Shown: positions 54,934 through 63,790, counted from the first letter of the stretch. The stretch: DNA of 64,000 nucleotides from Prosthecobacter debontii (GCF_900167535.1 NZ_FUYE01000003.1:354414-418413); one strand, 5' to 3'. Notes: a model not told the origin generated them from the sequence alone. Numbers and translations are program-made.

Positions 54934-55323
54934 ATGAACTCCACTTGCTGCACCCCTTCTCAGAAAACCCAGTCCGCTCCAGGCGCAGGCGTCACCGAAA
55001 CCCTCCAAAAACCTCTCTACGATGTGAAAGGCAGCCCCGAGGCCTATGAGGTGCGCGTCCAGATGCCCGGTGTTCCCAAAGGCAATGTCAAAATTGATCT
55101 TGAGGAGAACGTCTTGAGCATCCGTGGCGAACGCCAATCGGCCACACCTGAGGGCTGGAAGTCCCTACATCGGGAAATCTCTACCCAGAGCTATCTGCTC
55201 CGCTTGAAACTCAATACCCCCGTGGATGAAGACAAGCTCACCGCCAACCTTCAGGATGGTGTGCTGACACTGAACCTTCCGGTGAAAGAAGCCGCCAAGC
55301 CTCGCCGAATCGCGGTGGAATAA
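54934..55323 (+). CDS. Second Hsp20 paralogue, with N-terminal Cys pair
   Basis: The ATG at 54934 (MNSTCCTPSQKTQSAP) gives 129 residues; a longer in-frame start at 54862 would add an implausible lead. The alpha-crystallin domain has YEVRVQMPGVPKGNVKIDL and the end motif ANLQDGVLTLNLPV. It is diverged from the first copy, with a distinct N-terminal arm carrying two adjacent Cys residues. It probably forms mixed or separate oligomers with the first. Confidence 0.95.
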   Translation: MNSTCCTPSQKTQSAPGAGVTETLQKPLYDVKGSPEAYEVRVQMPGVPKGNVKIDLEENVLSIRGERQSATPEGWKSLHREISTQSYLLRLKLNTPVDEDKLTANLQDGVLTLNLPVKEAAKPRRIAVE

Positions 55324-55364
55324 TCCCAGGCCGCATTCACCTCACAACCCCAATCCCTCAAGCA

Positions 55365-55393
55365 ACGCAGCACCTTTCGGGGTGCTGCGTTTT
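55365..55393 (+). terminator. Rho-independent terminator after the hsp20 pair
   Basis: A perfect 10-bp stem (acgcagcacc/ggtgctgcgt) with a 6-base loop is followed by a short T-run (tttt). It lies 41 bases after the second hsp20 gene and 9 bases before the end of the convergent PLP enzyme gene. Confidence 0.88.
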
Positions 55394-55401
55394 GTATGGG
55401 C

Positions 55402-56916
55402 TCAGAGTTCGGCCTTTGCGGCCAAGGCCAAAGCTTCATCAAACCGAGCTACAAGGTCTTGAATGTCCTCCAAGCCAGCGGAAACGCGGATCAGATAACG
55501 TGGGACCCCGCAGCTTTCGGCCCAGTCCAATTCCTCATAGTGGGCCAAGAGAGTATAAGGGCAGACCAAGGTGAAGTTGGTGCCTAGACTTGGGCCTTTG
55601 CACACGCGCAGCGCGTCATAAAAGGGCTCGCTGGTTCTGGCGGCATCTTTGAGTAAAAAGGAAAAGAGACAGCCATAGCCCCCATTCTCACGACGCAGGG
55701 TTTCATAGCCCACACCGCCATCCGTTTTGGCATGCCACACACGCTCGACAAGTGGATGATCACGCAGATGATCCGCCAAGGCCTCGGCGTTGCGGCTCAT
55801 GGTCTGGGCGCGTTGAACAAAGTCTCGTGAATTCGCCTCGAGGGCAACGGCATCAGCATGCCAAAGGTCGTGATCCGCATGCTCTTTCAGAAAAGCTGAG
55901 AAAGCGGCATGATGCGGAGATGCCCGATTCAGAATGACACTGCCAGCCAACACATCCCCAATGCCGGAAAAGCTTTTGGTGAGACTGCTGGTGACGATGT
56001 CCGCCGCACGACAGGCATCGGCATTCACCGAGGTGGAAACGGTATCGTCAATGATCAACGGCACCTCGGGTTGGACATCGTGGCGGATTTTGAGCAGCCG
56101 GGGCAGATCTACACAGCGCAGCAGGGGGTTGCTCGGAGCTTCGCAGAACAGACCTGCGATCTTTTCACCAGCCAATAGCCCCTTCAGTTGTTCATACTCA
56201 GTTTCATCGACCAGCGGCAAGAAATGAGCTCCGCGGCCAAACATCTGCTGGAGTTTCAGCACATCCACATAGGGAAAATCGAGCTGAATGGTCTTTCGTT
56301 CAGGAAACAGCGTGGTCAGCATCCGATGAACCGCGAAATTAGCCGCCATGCCGGAGGGGAAAAGAAAGACGTCTTCGGCCTTCTGTCCGGCCAAATCCGC
56401 TAAGCGCTGCCGAATCAAGGCACTGGCTGCACGCCCTTCCTCTACGGTGACTGTAGGCTCGTCGATGGTCCGACCGAGGATGTGGCACGCCTGGCGGGTG
56501 CTCACCACCTCCCCACAAAAGCGCCAGAAACGACGGGCTTTCAGGTAGGCCTCAGCGGGAAAGAGGGCCACACCATGTTTCTCGTCCGTCCATTCCAAGG
56601 CGCGCCCGGAAAAACCTTCCCGTGCGATGAACTCCACGCAGCGTTGAGCATGAACCAAGCGCGGAAAAACGATGGCGCGCTCGCCCTCTGCCGCCAATTC
56701 CAGTTCCGCCAGGCCAAAAGCCTCCGAGATGGCAGGGGGACAGCAAAACCGTGGGTAACCGGAGCGAAACTTGGAGACCACCTCGGGATCACCCTCCTCA
56801 TACCCCACCACATGCTTCCAAAGCGGTAAGGATACACTGACGCCAAAATCGTGGTCAGGCAGTGGAGAGCCCAAAGAATCGGCTTCCCACAGAGGATGGC
56901 TTAACAGGTCGGTCAT
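55402..56916 (-). CDS. Cys/Met-metabolism PLP-dependent enzyme (cystathionine gamma-synthase-like) with N-terminal extension
   Basis: The 504-residue protein has a core of the trans-sulfuration family from about residue 165, with FLFPSGMAANFAVHRM, the Asp site LIIDDTVSTSVN, and PLP-binding Lys314 in SSLTKSFSG. The first 150 or so residues, including PDHDFGVSVSLPLWKHVVGYEEGD, are an extension seen in fungal-type cystathionine gamma-synthases but not in the bacterial MetB of about 390 residues. It would act in methionine synthesis or sulfur recycling. The exact substrate is not clear. It stands alone, with no other met gene nearby. Confidence 0.88.
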   Translation of the reverse strand: MTDLLSHPLWEADSLGSPLPDHDFGVSVSLPLWKHVVGYEEGDPEVVSKFRSGYPRFCCPPAISEAFGLAELELAAEGERAIVFPRLVHAQRCVEFIAREGFSGRALEWTDEKHGVALFPAEAYLKARRFWRFCGEVVSTRQACHILGRTIDEPTVTVEEGRAASALIRQRLADLAGQKAEDVFLFPSGMAANFAVHRMLTTLFPERKTIQLDFPYVDVLKLQQMFGRGAHFLPLVDETEYEQLKGLLAGEKIAGLFCEAPSNPLLRCVDLPRLLKIRHDVQPEVPLIIDDTVSTSVNADACRAADIVTSSLTKSFSGIGDVLAGSVILNRASPHHAAFSAFLKEHADHDLWHADAVALEANSRDFVQRAQTMSRNAEALADHLRDHPLVERVWHAKTDGGVGYETLRRENGGYGCLFSFLLKDAARTSEPFYDALRVCKGPSLGTNFTLVCPYTLLAHYEELDWAESCGVPRYLIRVSAGLEDIQDLVARFDEALALAAKAEL

Positions 56917-56995
56917 GGCGGGGATGCCAGTCTTAACTCAGCCACGTGCCCTCTCAACTCCAATCCCTCAGGAAGAAGGGGCCAGACCCGCCCTT

Positions 56996-57826
56996 TTATT
57001 TACCCGTGTCTAAAAACTGAATCACCTTTTTCAGCCACCGATCATCTGGCAAACCATGACCTTGCCCCGGGATCTGGAACACGCGCGCTCCTTTGAATCC
57101 CTGTTGCTGAAACCCCTGCTCATACACCGCCAGCGTGTTGTCGAGATTGGAGTCCTTATCACCGGTCACGAGGGCAAAACGGCTATGCTGTTGGGCGATG
57201 ACGGCGATTTCCATGGCGGGCACATAGCGGAGCGGGTAGGCCATACCCTCCTTACCCTGGGTGTCTCGGAAGAAATTGACGCCCATAAAGCATGCCGCCC
57301 CCGTGAACATATCGGCATAAGCGACTCCGATCATCGACGCGATGCGTGCTCCGCCGGAGTGCCCGGCGATGTATACGCGAGCTGGATTGATCTGAAACAT
57401 CTGCCGCAGGTGGTGGTTGGCATCCACCGCCAGGCGAATCCGATCCGGGGTCTCGCGATTGTTACCAGCATCGACAGCACTGACGAAAATCAGTTTCTCA
57501 TCAGCCAAGACCTTTTCCCACTCCGCTCCAAATGAGGCTTTCCCGCCAGGGCTGATCCAGATGAAGAGCCCGTGGGGATCGTTGTCCTTGTAGCCTTTGG
57601 GCACCAGGACCTCGAAGGTTTCCTGGCTTAAATCGTAGGGTGCAGGAGCTTCCAGATCCGAGAGGCGCATCTGGTATTGCTCATTGCTGTTCTGTGGGAT
57701 GGAACCCTGAAAATGGATCTCGCTACGTACCCCAGGTTTGATCTGAGAGCGGTCCGCCGCCGTCACCGAGGAACTAAGGGCGAGCCAACTGGCACTGAGA
57801 AGAAAAAGGGCGGACAGACGACGCAT
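56996..57826 (-). CDS. Secreted alpha/beta hydrolase (esterase/PHB-depolymerase-like)
   Basis: The ATG at 57826 (MRRLSALFLLSASWLALSSS) gives 276 residues with a clear signal peptide. An upstream frame start at 58003 would run into the next gene and lacks a leader. The nucleophile elbow is G-H-S-G-G in YIAGHSGGARIASM, a Gly-x-Ser-x-Gly match. The His may lie in GQGHGLPDD near the end. A C-terminal segment keeps the pattern of polyhydroxybutyrate or feruloyl esterase-like enzymes. The substrate is unknown. Confidence 0.88.
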   Translation of the reverse strand: MRRLSALFLLSASWLALSSSVTAADRSQIKPGVRSEIHFQGSIPQNSNEQYQMRLSDLEAPAPYDLSQETFEVLVPKGYKDNDPHGLFIWISPGGKASFGAEWEKVLADEKLIFVSAVDAGNNRETPDRIRLAVDANHHLRQMFQINPARVYIAGHSGGARIASMIGVAYADMFTGAACFMGVNFFRDTQGKEGMAYPLRYVPAMEIAVIAQQHSRFALVTGDKDSNLDNTLAVYEQGFQQQGFKGARVFQIPGQGHGLPDDRWLKKVIQFLDTGK

Positions 57827-57897
57827 AGTCTCATCACAACGGATCAGACGGGAATATCCAAGGAAGAAAGTTGAGGCTGCTTGAAATGCGATTCGGA

Positions 57898-58857
57898 TTA
57901 AGCCTCTTCGGAGTCGGTGTTGGCCTTTTGCTTCACTAGCTTTTCGAAGACGAACCACTGGTCCCAATGCTCGTGGACAAACCGATGCATGATGGGCAGC
58001 CACACTTTCCCCAGGTCATCCGCCCGCACCTTCGTCTTACCCTCGTAAAAACAGGGACCGCACACGATGCGATACTTCAAAAAGCTCAGCCTTTGCAAAA
58101 AGATGGGGTAGCAAGGCACCCGGGAGATCTCGGCGAGAACCAGGGGGCCACGGGGGATCAGGAAGGTCACCCCCTCATCCTCCATCTCGATGGGAGAGAT
58201 GCCCGTCACCACACGGTCACCTTGCACAGCCACAGCTTCCCCCGCCATGAGGATGCGGCACAGCTCGAGGCCCAGGTGGCTATCCACCTCGTTGTAATGC
58301 ACTTTGAGAAAGGGGTTTTCCTGCTCGGCCCGTTTGAGCTCCGCCTTGCGCAACTCTTGCAGCTCATCGGTCTGCTCAGGCGCGCGCACCATGTGCATGG
58401 TGCGGCCAAATTTTTGGGCGAACAGAGTAGCTCCGATATCGTAATTGCCACTGTGAATGGTAAAGACCAGAACTCCTCCAGGATGGGCTTTCATTTCCTC
58501 GAAGTGCTCCAGCCCGGCAATGTCCCACCGGACTTCTCGGCCAAAGTGCATGTGCCAGAGGCGATCCAGATAGGTGAGGGCAAATTGATGGAACACTTGG
58601 TAGCCGGCCAGCCAATTGCGCAATGGACTGAAATCTGGGCGCAACCCCTGCAAGTTTTCCAGCACCGCCTGCCGCTGGGGCCGCGCCAGAAGATAAATGA
58701 CCCACACAACAAAGGAATTCAGCAGCAGGCACAGACGGACCGGCAAGAAGCGCATGAGTTTCAACAAAAAGCGCGTCCAGAATGCACCATGCAGTCCAGT
58801 ATTCCGCCGAGGCGGTGCTTGCGGTGGAGGCTCTTTAGCGGTTTCTTCTGCGGGCAT
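57898..58857 (-). CDS. LpxL/HtrB-like lipid acyltransferase
   Basis: The 319-residue protein has an N-terminal membrane helix (about 35-58). The catalytic HSGNYD motif lies at about residues 135-140, within the family layout. LpxL/HtrB enzymes add secondary acyl chains to lipid A; related enzymes serve other lipids such as aryl polyenes. Its neighbour across a 98-base divergent gap is a flavin-dependent halogenase-like enzyme, so the two may modify the same lipid or polyketide-type product. Confidence 0.9.
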   Translation of the reverse strand: MPAEETAKEPPPQAPPRRNTGLHGAFWTRFLLKLMRFLPVRLCLLLNSFVVWVIYLLARPQRQAVLENLQGLRPDFSPLRNWLAGYQVFHQFALTYLDRLWHMHFGREVRWDIAGLEHFEEMKAHPGGVLVFTIHSGNYDIGATLFAQKFGRTMHMVRAPEQTDELQELRKAELKRAEQENPFLKVHYNEVDSHLGLELCRILMAGEAVAVQGDRVVTGISPIEMEDEGVTFLIPRGPLVLAEISRVPCYPIFLQRLSFLKYRIVCGPCFYEGKTKVRADDLGKVWLPIMHRFVHEHWDQWFVFEKLVKQKANTDSEEA

Positions 58858-58955
58858 GTGACGGCATGGAATGTGCCTCCGTAACCCACTTGGACCGACC
58901 TGACACCTGTTCTTTCATCCCCATTTTTGCCTAGACCTGCCCATTCGTCAAAAAC

Positions 58956-60542
58956 ATGAACAGCTCACCTTCCTCCACGATGCCTCCTGCGGACTATGAT
59001 GTGATCATCATGGGCGGAGCCTTTAGCGGGGCATCTGCGGCGCTGCTGCTCAAGCGTGACCATCCTCAACTCCGCGTCTTGGTGGTTGAGCGTGTGGAGC
59101 AATTCAATCGCAAGGTCGGCGAGAGCACCTCTGAGGTGGGAGGCTGCTTCCTCACCCGTGTCTTGCACCTGGGAAGTTATCTCAGCGCCAACCACTACCA
59201 AAAGCATGGCCTGCGCATGTGGTTCTGTAAATCTACGCAGGACAAGGTGGAAGACTGCACGGAACTCGGGCCGAAGTATCAAAGCCGCCTGCCCACCTTC
59301 CAACTGGATCGCGCCCTACTGGATGAGCACGTGCTGGAACTGGCCAGCGAAGCTGGCGCAGATCTAATGCGGCCCGCTACCCTGCGTGAGATCACCCTGG
59401 CGGAGGGTGATGAGCATCACCGCGTGACGGTCCATCTGGGCAAAGAGGAAACCCATAGCTTCACCGCCCGCTGGATCATCGATGCCTCGGGCAAAGCCGC
59501 CGTGCTGGCGAAAAAGCTGAGCCTGCACCGTCCGCTCGGGGACGAGCACCCCACCTCCGCCCTCTGGTGCCGCTACCGCAACGTCAATTCTCTCGACAGT
59601 CATAAGAGCCGCACGGAGCACCCTAAGCTGATGATGCGAGCTAAAGCCTCCCGGGCGAGCGCTACCAATCACCTCATGGGCCACGGCTGGTGGGTCTGGC
59701 TCATCCCACTGGCTAATGGCGACTACAGCGTGGGCATCGTCTGGGATCGCAGTATCTTCACCCTTCCTGAAGGCCCCTCCCTGACGGCGAGGCTGCATGC
59801 GCATATCCTTCAGCACCCCATTGGCCGCTTGATGTTTGAAAACGCTGAGCCGGTGGAGGACGACACCTTTTATTACAAGGGCCTGCCCTATCACACGGAA
59901 CAGATGGTGGGAAACCGCTGGGCCATGGTGGGGGATGCCGCAGGCTTCATCGATCCGCTCTACAGCCAGGGGCTGGACTACTGTGGGCACACGGTTTTCG
60001 CCGTCACCCAGATGATCGGCAATGCCTTCATGGGCAAAGATATCTCCGAGGCCATGAACTACCTTCAGACGGCCTACAAGCGCAGCTACCGCCTGTGGTT
60101 TGAGTCTCTCTACAAGGGCAAATACGAATACCTGGGAGATGCCGAGCTGGTGCGCATCTCCTTCATCATGGACTTGGGCACCTACTTCGTCGGGCCTGTG
60201 CGCCTCGTGTATGACAACCCCGAGTATGAGTTCGCCCACCTGCCCTACGATGGCCCAGCGGGGACGTTCTTTGCCAAATTCATGGCCCTCTACAATCGCC
60301 GCCTGAATTCCATGGCGAAGAGACGTTTGGCTAAAGGCACCTATGGCGCCTGGAATAATGGCATGGACCTGACCCTCGGCCAGAGTTACACTCCCGATCT
60401 CACCGCTTTCCGCTTCCTGCGCTGGGGCATCCGCCTCTGGCTAATGGCGGAGCTTCGCACCCTCTTTGGTAAAGCACCAAAAACCATGCCTGCCGAGGAC
60501 GGGATGCCCATTGAGGACAAGGCCATGCCGACGACCGCTTAG
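58956..60542 (+). CDS. Flavin-dependent halogenase-like FAD oxidoreductase
   Basis: The 528-residue protein has the FAD-binding Rossmann motif GGAFSG (residues 20-25), then GEST (55-58) and a Lys at 83 in YQKHGLRMWF, which corresponds in place to the catalytic lysine of flavin-dependent halogenases. The signature W-x-W-x-I-P is seen as WVWLIP (246-251), and the second FAD motif is GDAAGFIDPLYSQG (near 327-340). It may chlorinate a phenolic or pyrrolic group, or be a related oxidoreductase that kept these motifs. No halide-specific residue can be proven by eye. It ends with a 4-base overlap with a convergent lipoprotein gene. Confidence 0.88.
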   Translation: MNSSPSSTMPPADYDVIIMGGAFSGASAALLLKRDHPQLRVLVVERVEQFNRKVGESTSEVGGCFLTRVLHLGSYLSANHYQKHGLRMWFCKSTQDKVEDCTELGPKYQSRLPTFQLDRALLDEHVLELASEAGADLMRPATLREITLAEGDEHHRVTVHLGKEETHSFTARWIIDASGKAAVLAKKLSLHRPLGDEHPTSALWCRYRNVNSLDSHKSRTEHPKLMMRAKASRASATNHLMGHGWWVWLIPLANGDYSVGIVWDRSIFTLPEGPSLTARLHAHILQHPIGRLMFENAEPVEDDTFYYKGLPYHTEQMVGNRWAMVGDAAGFIDPLYSQGLDYCGHTVFAVTQMIGNAFMGKDISEAMNYLQTAYKRSYRLWFESLYKGKYEYLGDAELVRISFIMDLGTYFVGPVRLVYDNPEYEFAHLPYDGPAGTFFAKFMALYNRRLNSMAKRRLAKGTYGAWNNGMDLTLGQSYTPDLTAFRFLRWGIRLWLMAELRTLFGKAPKTMPAEDGMPIEDKAMPTTA

Positions 60543-61186
60543 CGTGAGGTGCTCTTGAGCAAATCGGAGAGCGGCACCACTTCGCCTTCGGGCGCTTCAG
60601 GATCGAATTCACCTCGCGCCCGGCGTTTCTCTTCCTCAGCATTTTCCTTGGCTGCTGCTTCAGCCCGCTTCTTCGCTTCCATCTTCTCTTTGCGCGTGGA
60701 AGGTGTCATTTCCAGGAACGTCGAAGCGGAGCTGGATTCATGGATCTTTGGATACTTCTCTTCCAAGATGGTGACTAACTCAGGAGCTAACCCCCGCCAC
60801 ACCGTGAAGATCCCGTCGGAGACGGGACGATTGATCTGCACATGATCCACCGGGACGCCGTTGACCATGGTCATGAGCATTTCGCCCGAACGCAAACGCG
60901 TGACCAAATCCAAAGACTGTGTGCCTTTGAAATCCAGCTTCAGAGCTACCCCATAGGTGCCATCCTCCGCCGGGAAGGGATGGATGGCCGTTACACTTTG
61001 CGTGCTGAATTCAGGAATGATTTTGAAGATCATCGTGCGCCCTTCGACGTTCCTGCGAAAAATAGTCTTTGGCGAATCCATGTCCGTTCCTTGGGAATGG
61101 ACCGTGATAACCACCTTATCCTTGTCTTTAGATTGGCAGGAAGGAAGCACAGCGGCCAAGAGGGCAATGAGAAACAGACGATGCAT
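60539..61186 (-). CDS. Lipoprotein of unknown function
   Basis: The 215-residue product has a lipobox ending LPSC (Cys17). The mature part is beta-rich to about residue 150, then has a highly charged helical stretch with Lys, Glu and Ala (RKEKMEAKKRAEAAAKENAEEEKRRA). No family is recognised. It lies convergent to the halogenase-like gene, sharing 4 bases with its end. Confidence 0.75.
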   Translation of the reverse strand: MHRLFLIALLAAVLPSCQSKDKDKVVITVHSQGTDMDSPKTIFRRNVEGRTMIFKIIPEFSTQSVTAIHPFPAEDGTYGVALKLDFKGTQSLDLVTRLRSGEMLMTMVNGVPVDHVQINRPVSDGIFTVWRGLAPELVTILEEKYPKIHESSSASTFLEMTPSTRKEKMEAKKRAEAAAKENAEEEKRRARGEFDPEAPEGEVVPLSDLLKSTSR

Positions 61187-61333
61187 ATGGGCGCAGGAAA
61201 TCAGAAAGCGCTCGTCTTTGCAACTCCTACCAGGAATCGCTGAGGCATCCTTTCGAACTTGATCGCGTTCGGAGCCTCGGCTTCAGCCGGGGCAGACCTT
61301 CCTCGCTCATCTCCGGCGCGTAGCCTTTACCCG

Positions 61334-61708
61334 TCACTTATCGAGATTGGCAGGCGGTTTGGGCCGGATTTTCTCGAAGGTCTCCTTTTGCTCCGGTTTC
61401 AGTCCCTTCTGAATATCCGCCGCCGCTTGGTCCACGATGCTCCAGACATTGCGGATGCCTTCCTCTCGCAGCGTGCTCAGCTCCGCCACGGCCTGATCGG
61501 TCACGGCTTCAAATTGCTGCCGCTGCGCCTCGTCAGGGTGAAGCTTCTCCAGATGCTTCATGGCGGCCTGCTTCCAAAAAGCGGGGGTTTCCTTCTTTTT
61601 TTGCACGGCTTTGGAAACGATCAGGCCCAGCATGAAGCCCGCCCCTCCACTCATGAGGATGAGGACGATAATGAGACAGCCGGTTTTACGACGGAGAGAC
61701 ATAATCAT
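61334..61708 (-). CDS. Small membrane-anchored Spy/CpxP-like protein
   Basis: The ATG at 61708 overlaps the upstream stop (ATGA), giving 124 residues (MIMSLRRKTG). One N-terminal helix (about 10-32) is followed by a soluble helical domain rich in Gln, Glu, Ala and Lys (LHPDEAQRQQFEAVTDQAVAEL and LKPEQKETFEKI). This resembles the heavy-metal-resistance/Spy-CpxP sort of periplasmic protein. It is the third gene of the sigma-factor operon, so it may report envelope or metal stress; this is inference. Confidence 0.75.
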   Translation of the reverse strand: MIMSLRRKTGCLIIVLILMSGGAGFMLGLIVSKAVQKKKETPAFWKQAAMKHLEKLHPDEAQRQQFEAVTDQAVAELSTLREEGIRNVWSIVDQAAADIQKGLKPEQKETFEKIRPKPPANLDK

Positions 61709-61998
61709 GGCCAAAGAAGATCGGACCCTAAACTGACGCCCACCTGAGGCAGTTCCAGGCTGGGTTGCGTCCAGTCAGATAAAACCAGTCCAGCGCTCAG
61801 AACCAATAAGGCGAAGGCGGCCCAGGCGGCCCGCATCCCCAGGCGAATAAAAATATCTTCCCAGGTTTCCAGCGGTCTTTCGCGCAAGCGTGCCGCCACC
61901 CGCGTGGCGAGTCCCCAGGGCACCTGAGGAGCCTCTTGGCCAGGCATTTGCCTCGCCTGCTCGGTCAGAGTCTGCCAACGTTGGTCGAAGTTTTTCAT
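61705..61998 (-). CDS. Small membrane anti-sigma factor candidate
   Basis: The 97-residue protein has a cytoplasmic N-terminal part of about 50 residues, one transmembrane helix (about 53-74) and a short periplasmic tail. It lacks the zinc-binding HxxxCxxC motif of ZAS anti-sigma factors. It overlaps both neighbours by 4 bases (ATGA type), directly downstream of the ECF sigma gene, which is the usual place of an anti-sigma gene. The identity is inferred from position and layout. Confidence 0.75.
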   Translation of the reverse strand: MKNFDQRWQTLTEQARQMPGQEAPQVPWGLATRVAARLRERPLETWEDIFIRLGMRAAWAAFALLVLSAGLVLSDWTQPSLELPQVGVSLGSDLLWP

Positions 61999-62594
61999 GC
62001 GTCTTGGAATTCACTTTTCATGCTTTGCCGAGCTAGAGCACGCAATTTATGCCGGGCGCGCATGGCTCTCATTTTGACCATCGCGCGCGTCCATCCGGTC
62101 AGTTCGGCGATCTCTTGGGTCGAACGCTCTTCCAGGTCCAGCAGCGTGATCACCAGTCGGTCGGGAGGGGATAGCCTGGCCAGTAATTCGTGGACGATCC
62201 GATGCGCATCGGCCGCCGAAGAACGCGGTGGTGCTTCGGCCTCGCGGTTCGTCAAGTAATCCAGCCACTCGGTTTCTCCCGGCTGAAAATCCGCCCAGCG
62301 CCACTCGGGCCGAGCTTTTTCTGCACGCAACGCATCCAGACAGGTCCGCACGACGAGCCTGCTCACCCAGTGCTCGAAAGGAATCCCCGAGCGCTCTTGA
62401 TAGGCATCCAGCTTTTGAAACAACTTCACGAAACAGTCCTGCACCAGATCCTCCTCGCTCTCTCGCCGCGGCAAATGGTTGTGCACCCACCGCCAGACCC
62501 AAGGATGCAGATGGGCAATCAAGGCCTCCGCCGCGATGGGATCGCCATCGCGCACACGCTGGAGACAGGCCTGCACATCGAAAGCTTCGGGCAT
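61995..62594 (-). CDS. ECF-type RNA polymerase sigma factor
   Basis: The ATG at 62594 (MPEAFDVQACLQRV) is chosen over a GTG three bases up, giving 199 residues. Region 2 is at about residues 20-90 (HNHLPRRESEEDLVQDCFVKLF is a clear region 2.2-2.3 match). Region 4 is at about 130-185 (LLARLSPPDRLVITLLDLEERSTQEIAELTGW), followed by a basic DNA-recognition helix. It is the first gene of the three-gene operon with anti-sigma and Spy/CpxP-like genes. Confidence 0.93.
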   Translation of the reverse strand: MPEAFDVQACLQRVRDGDPIAAEALIAHLHPWVWRWVHNHLPRRESEEDLVQDCFVKLFQKLDAYQERSGIPFEHWVSRLVVRTCLDALRAEKARPEWRWADFQPGETEWLDYLTNREAEAPPRSSAADAHRIVHELLARLSPPDRLVITLLDLEERSTQEIAELTGWTRAMVKMRAMRARHKLRALARQSMKSEFQDA

Positions 62595-62674
62595 CACGAG
62601 GCGAGGAATTTATGAGGAAAAGCAGCCACACTGCGAGAACAACGTGAACGACCTCGCTGTGGTAACAGCTTATT

Positions 62675-63736
62675 TTAATCCGAGTCGGGCAAGCCCGTTA
62701 TCTTCGGCAAAGGCGCGAGAACATTCACGGGCCAAGGGCGAAAACGCTCGATGATGCCGGGAGCTAATTCTTTGCTCGTTTCATACCCGCGCCGCAGCAT
62801 CTCCATCTTCGCATCGATGTTGTCCACGTGATGCAAGATGACGGCCTCCGGGGTCTTCGGAAGCACCGGAGAGCCAAATTCATACTGTCCATGATGAGAA
62901 GCGATCAAGTGCAGCAGATGCATGCGCACCAGATCACTCGCCGGCTCCAGCATAGTCCAGCTTGCCGCCTCAGAACGCTCCATCATGTCCCGCCAGAGCT
63001 TATTGACGAGTTCCAGGCCTAACGAAATGTGCCCCAGCATTTCACCATGCAGTTGATAAGGCTGGCTGAACCCCATTTCAGGGTAGGTGTTTTCCCAGAG
63101 CTTGCCACAGTCGTGAAACAAAACACCTGCGGTTAGCAGGTCGGTATTCAAGCTGGGATAAGTGCCTGCTACGGCTGCAGCACAGCGCATCATCTGGGCC
63201 ACGTGCTCCACGAGGCCTCCGCGGCGAGCGTGATGATTCTCCCGAGCGGCTGCGGTGCGGCGAAATCGCTCCCCATGTTTCTCCAAAAAGAGACTGCACA
63301 CCGTCTTCAAACGGGGATCCCGGATGGCTTCCACCTGCTCAACGATCTTGGCATAATCCACCCGCTGACGTTCAGCCAACTCTGCGTCTCCACTGAGCAG
63401 GGTCTGCTTTTCCTCCTCGGTCAAAAAGCGCAGGCGCGGCTGCCGTGGTTCGATGCCAAACTTGCCAGTATCCACCCACTGCGCAGCTAACTCCAAGAAA
63501 CAGCCACGCTGGAGCTGAGCGGCATCGTGAAACAGCGGGTTGTTATCAAACACCCGCCACACCAGGGAATCTCCCGCATCCAAGAGCCTCACCTCGAGAA
63601 AAGGAGCGCCCCCCGAGGTCTGTTTCTCCACCCGACTATCCACCTGCAAATGCACCCGATAAGGTTGCGGTGAAGGGGCAATAACCTGCCGCAGTTGCGT
63701 CAGCGTCACGAGATCAAGATCAGCGGCGTCATCCAT
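62675..63736 (-). CDS. YhaM-like 3'-5' exoribonuclease with OB-fold and HD domain
   Basis: The 353-residue protein has an N-terminal OB-fold nucleic acid-binding domain (about 25-90) and a linker. An HD phosphohydrolase-type domain follows (about 165-310), with GGLVEHVAQMMRCA, the HD pair LFHDCGKLWE and ASHHGQYEFG. This layout is that of YhaM/CBF1 exonucleases, which degrade RNA or single-stranded DNA from the 3' end. It lies 80 bases upstream of the sigma-factor gene and on the same strand. Confidence 0.92.
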   Translation of the reverse strand: MDDAADLDLVTLTQLRQVIAPSPQPYRVHLQVDSRVEKQTSGGAPFLEVRLLDAGDSLVWRVFDNNPLFHDAAQLQRGCFLELAAQWVDTGKFGIEPRQPRLRFLTEEEKQTLLSGDAELAERQRVDYAKIVEQVEAIRDPRLKTVCSLFLEKHGERFRRTAAARENHHARRGGLVEHVAQMMRCAAAVAGTYPSLNTDLLTAGVLFHDCGKLWENTYPEMGFSQPYQLHGEMLGHISLGLELVNKLWRDMMERSEAASWTMLEPASDLVRMHLLHLIASHHGQYEFGSPVLPKTPEAVILHHVDNIDAKMEMLRRGYETSKELAPGIIERFRPWPVNVLAPLPKITGLPDSD

Positions 63737-63790
63737 GCGGCAGTGGAAGCCGACTCCATGCCTGGATGCAAGAGCGAAGTCCCCGGAAAC

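Noticed and set aside
57967-58884. 305-codon open frame antisense to the LpxL-like gene
   Set aside because: The minus-strand frame carries a real HSGNYD catalytic motif; the plus-strand translation has no recognisable domain.
59364-60239. 291-codon open frame antisense to the halogenase-like gene
   Set aside because: The composition is rich in His/Val/Arg as expected for a mirror of a GC-rich gene, with no domain.
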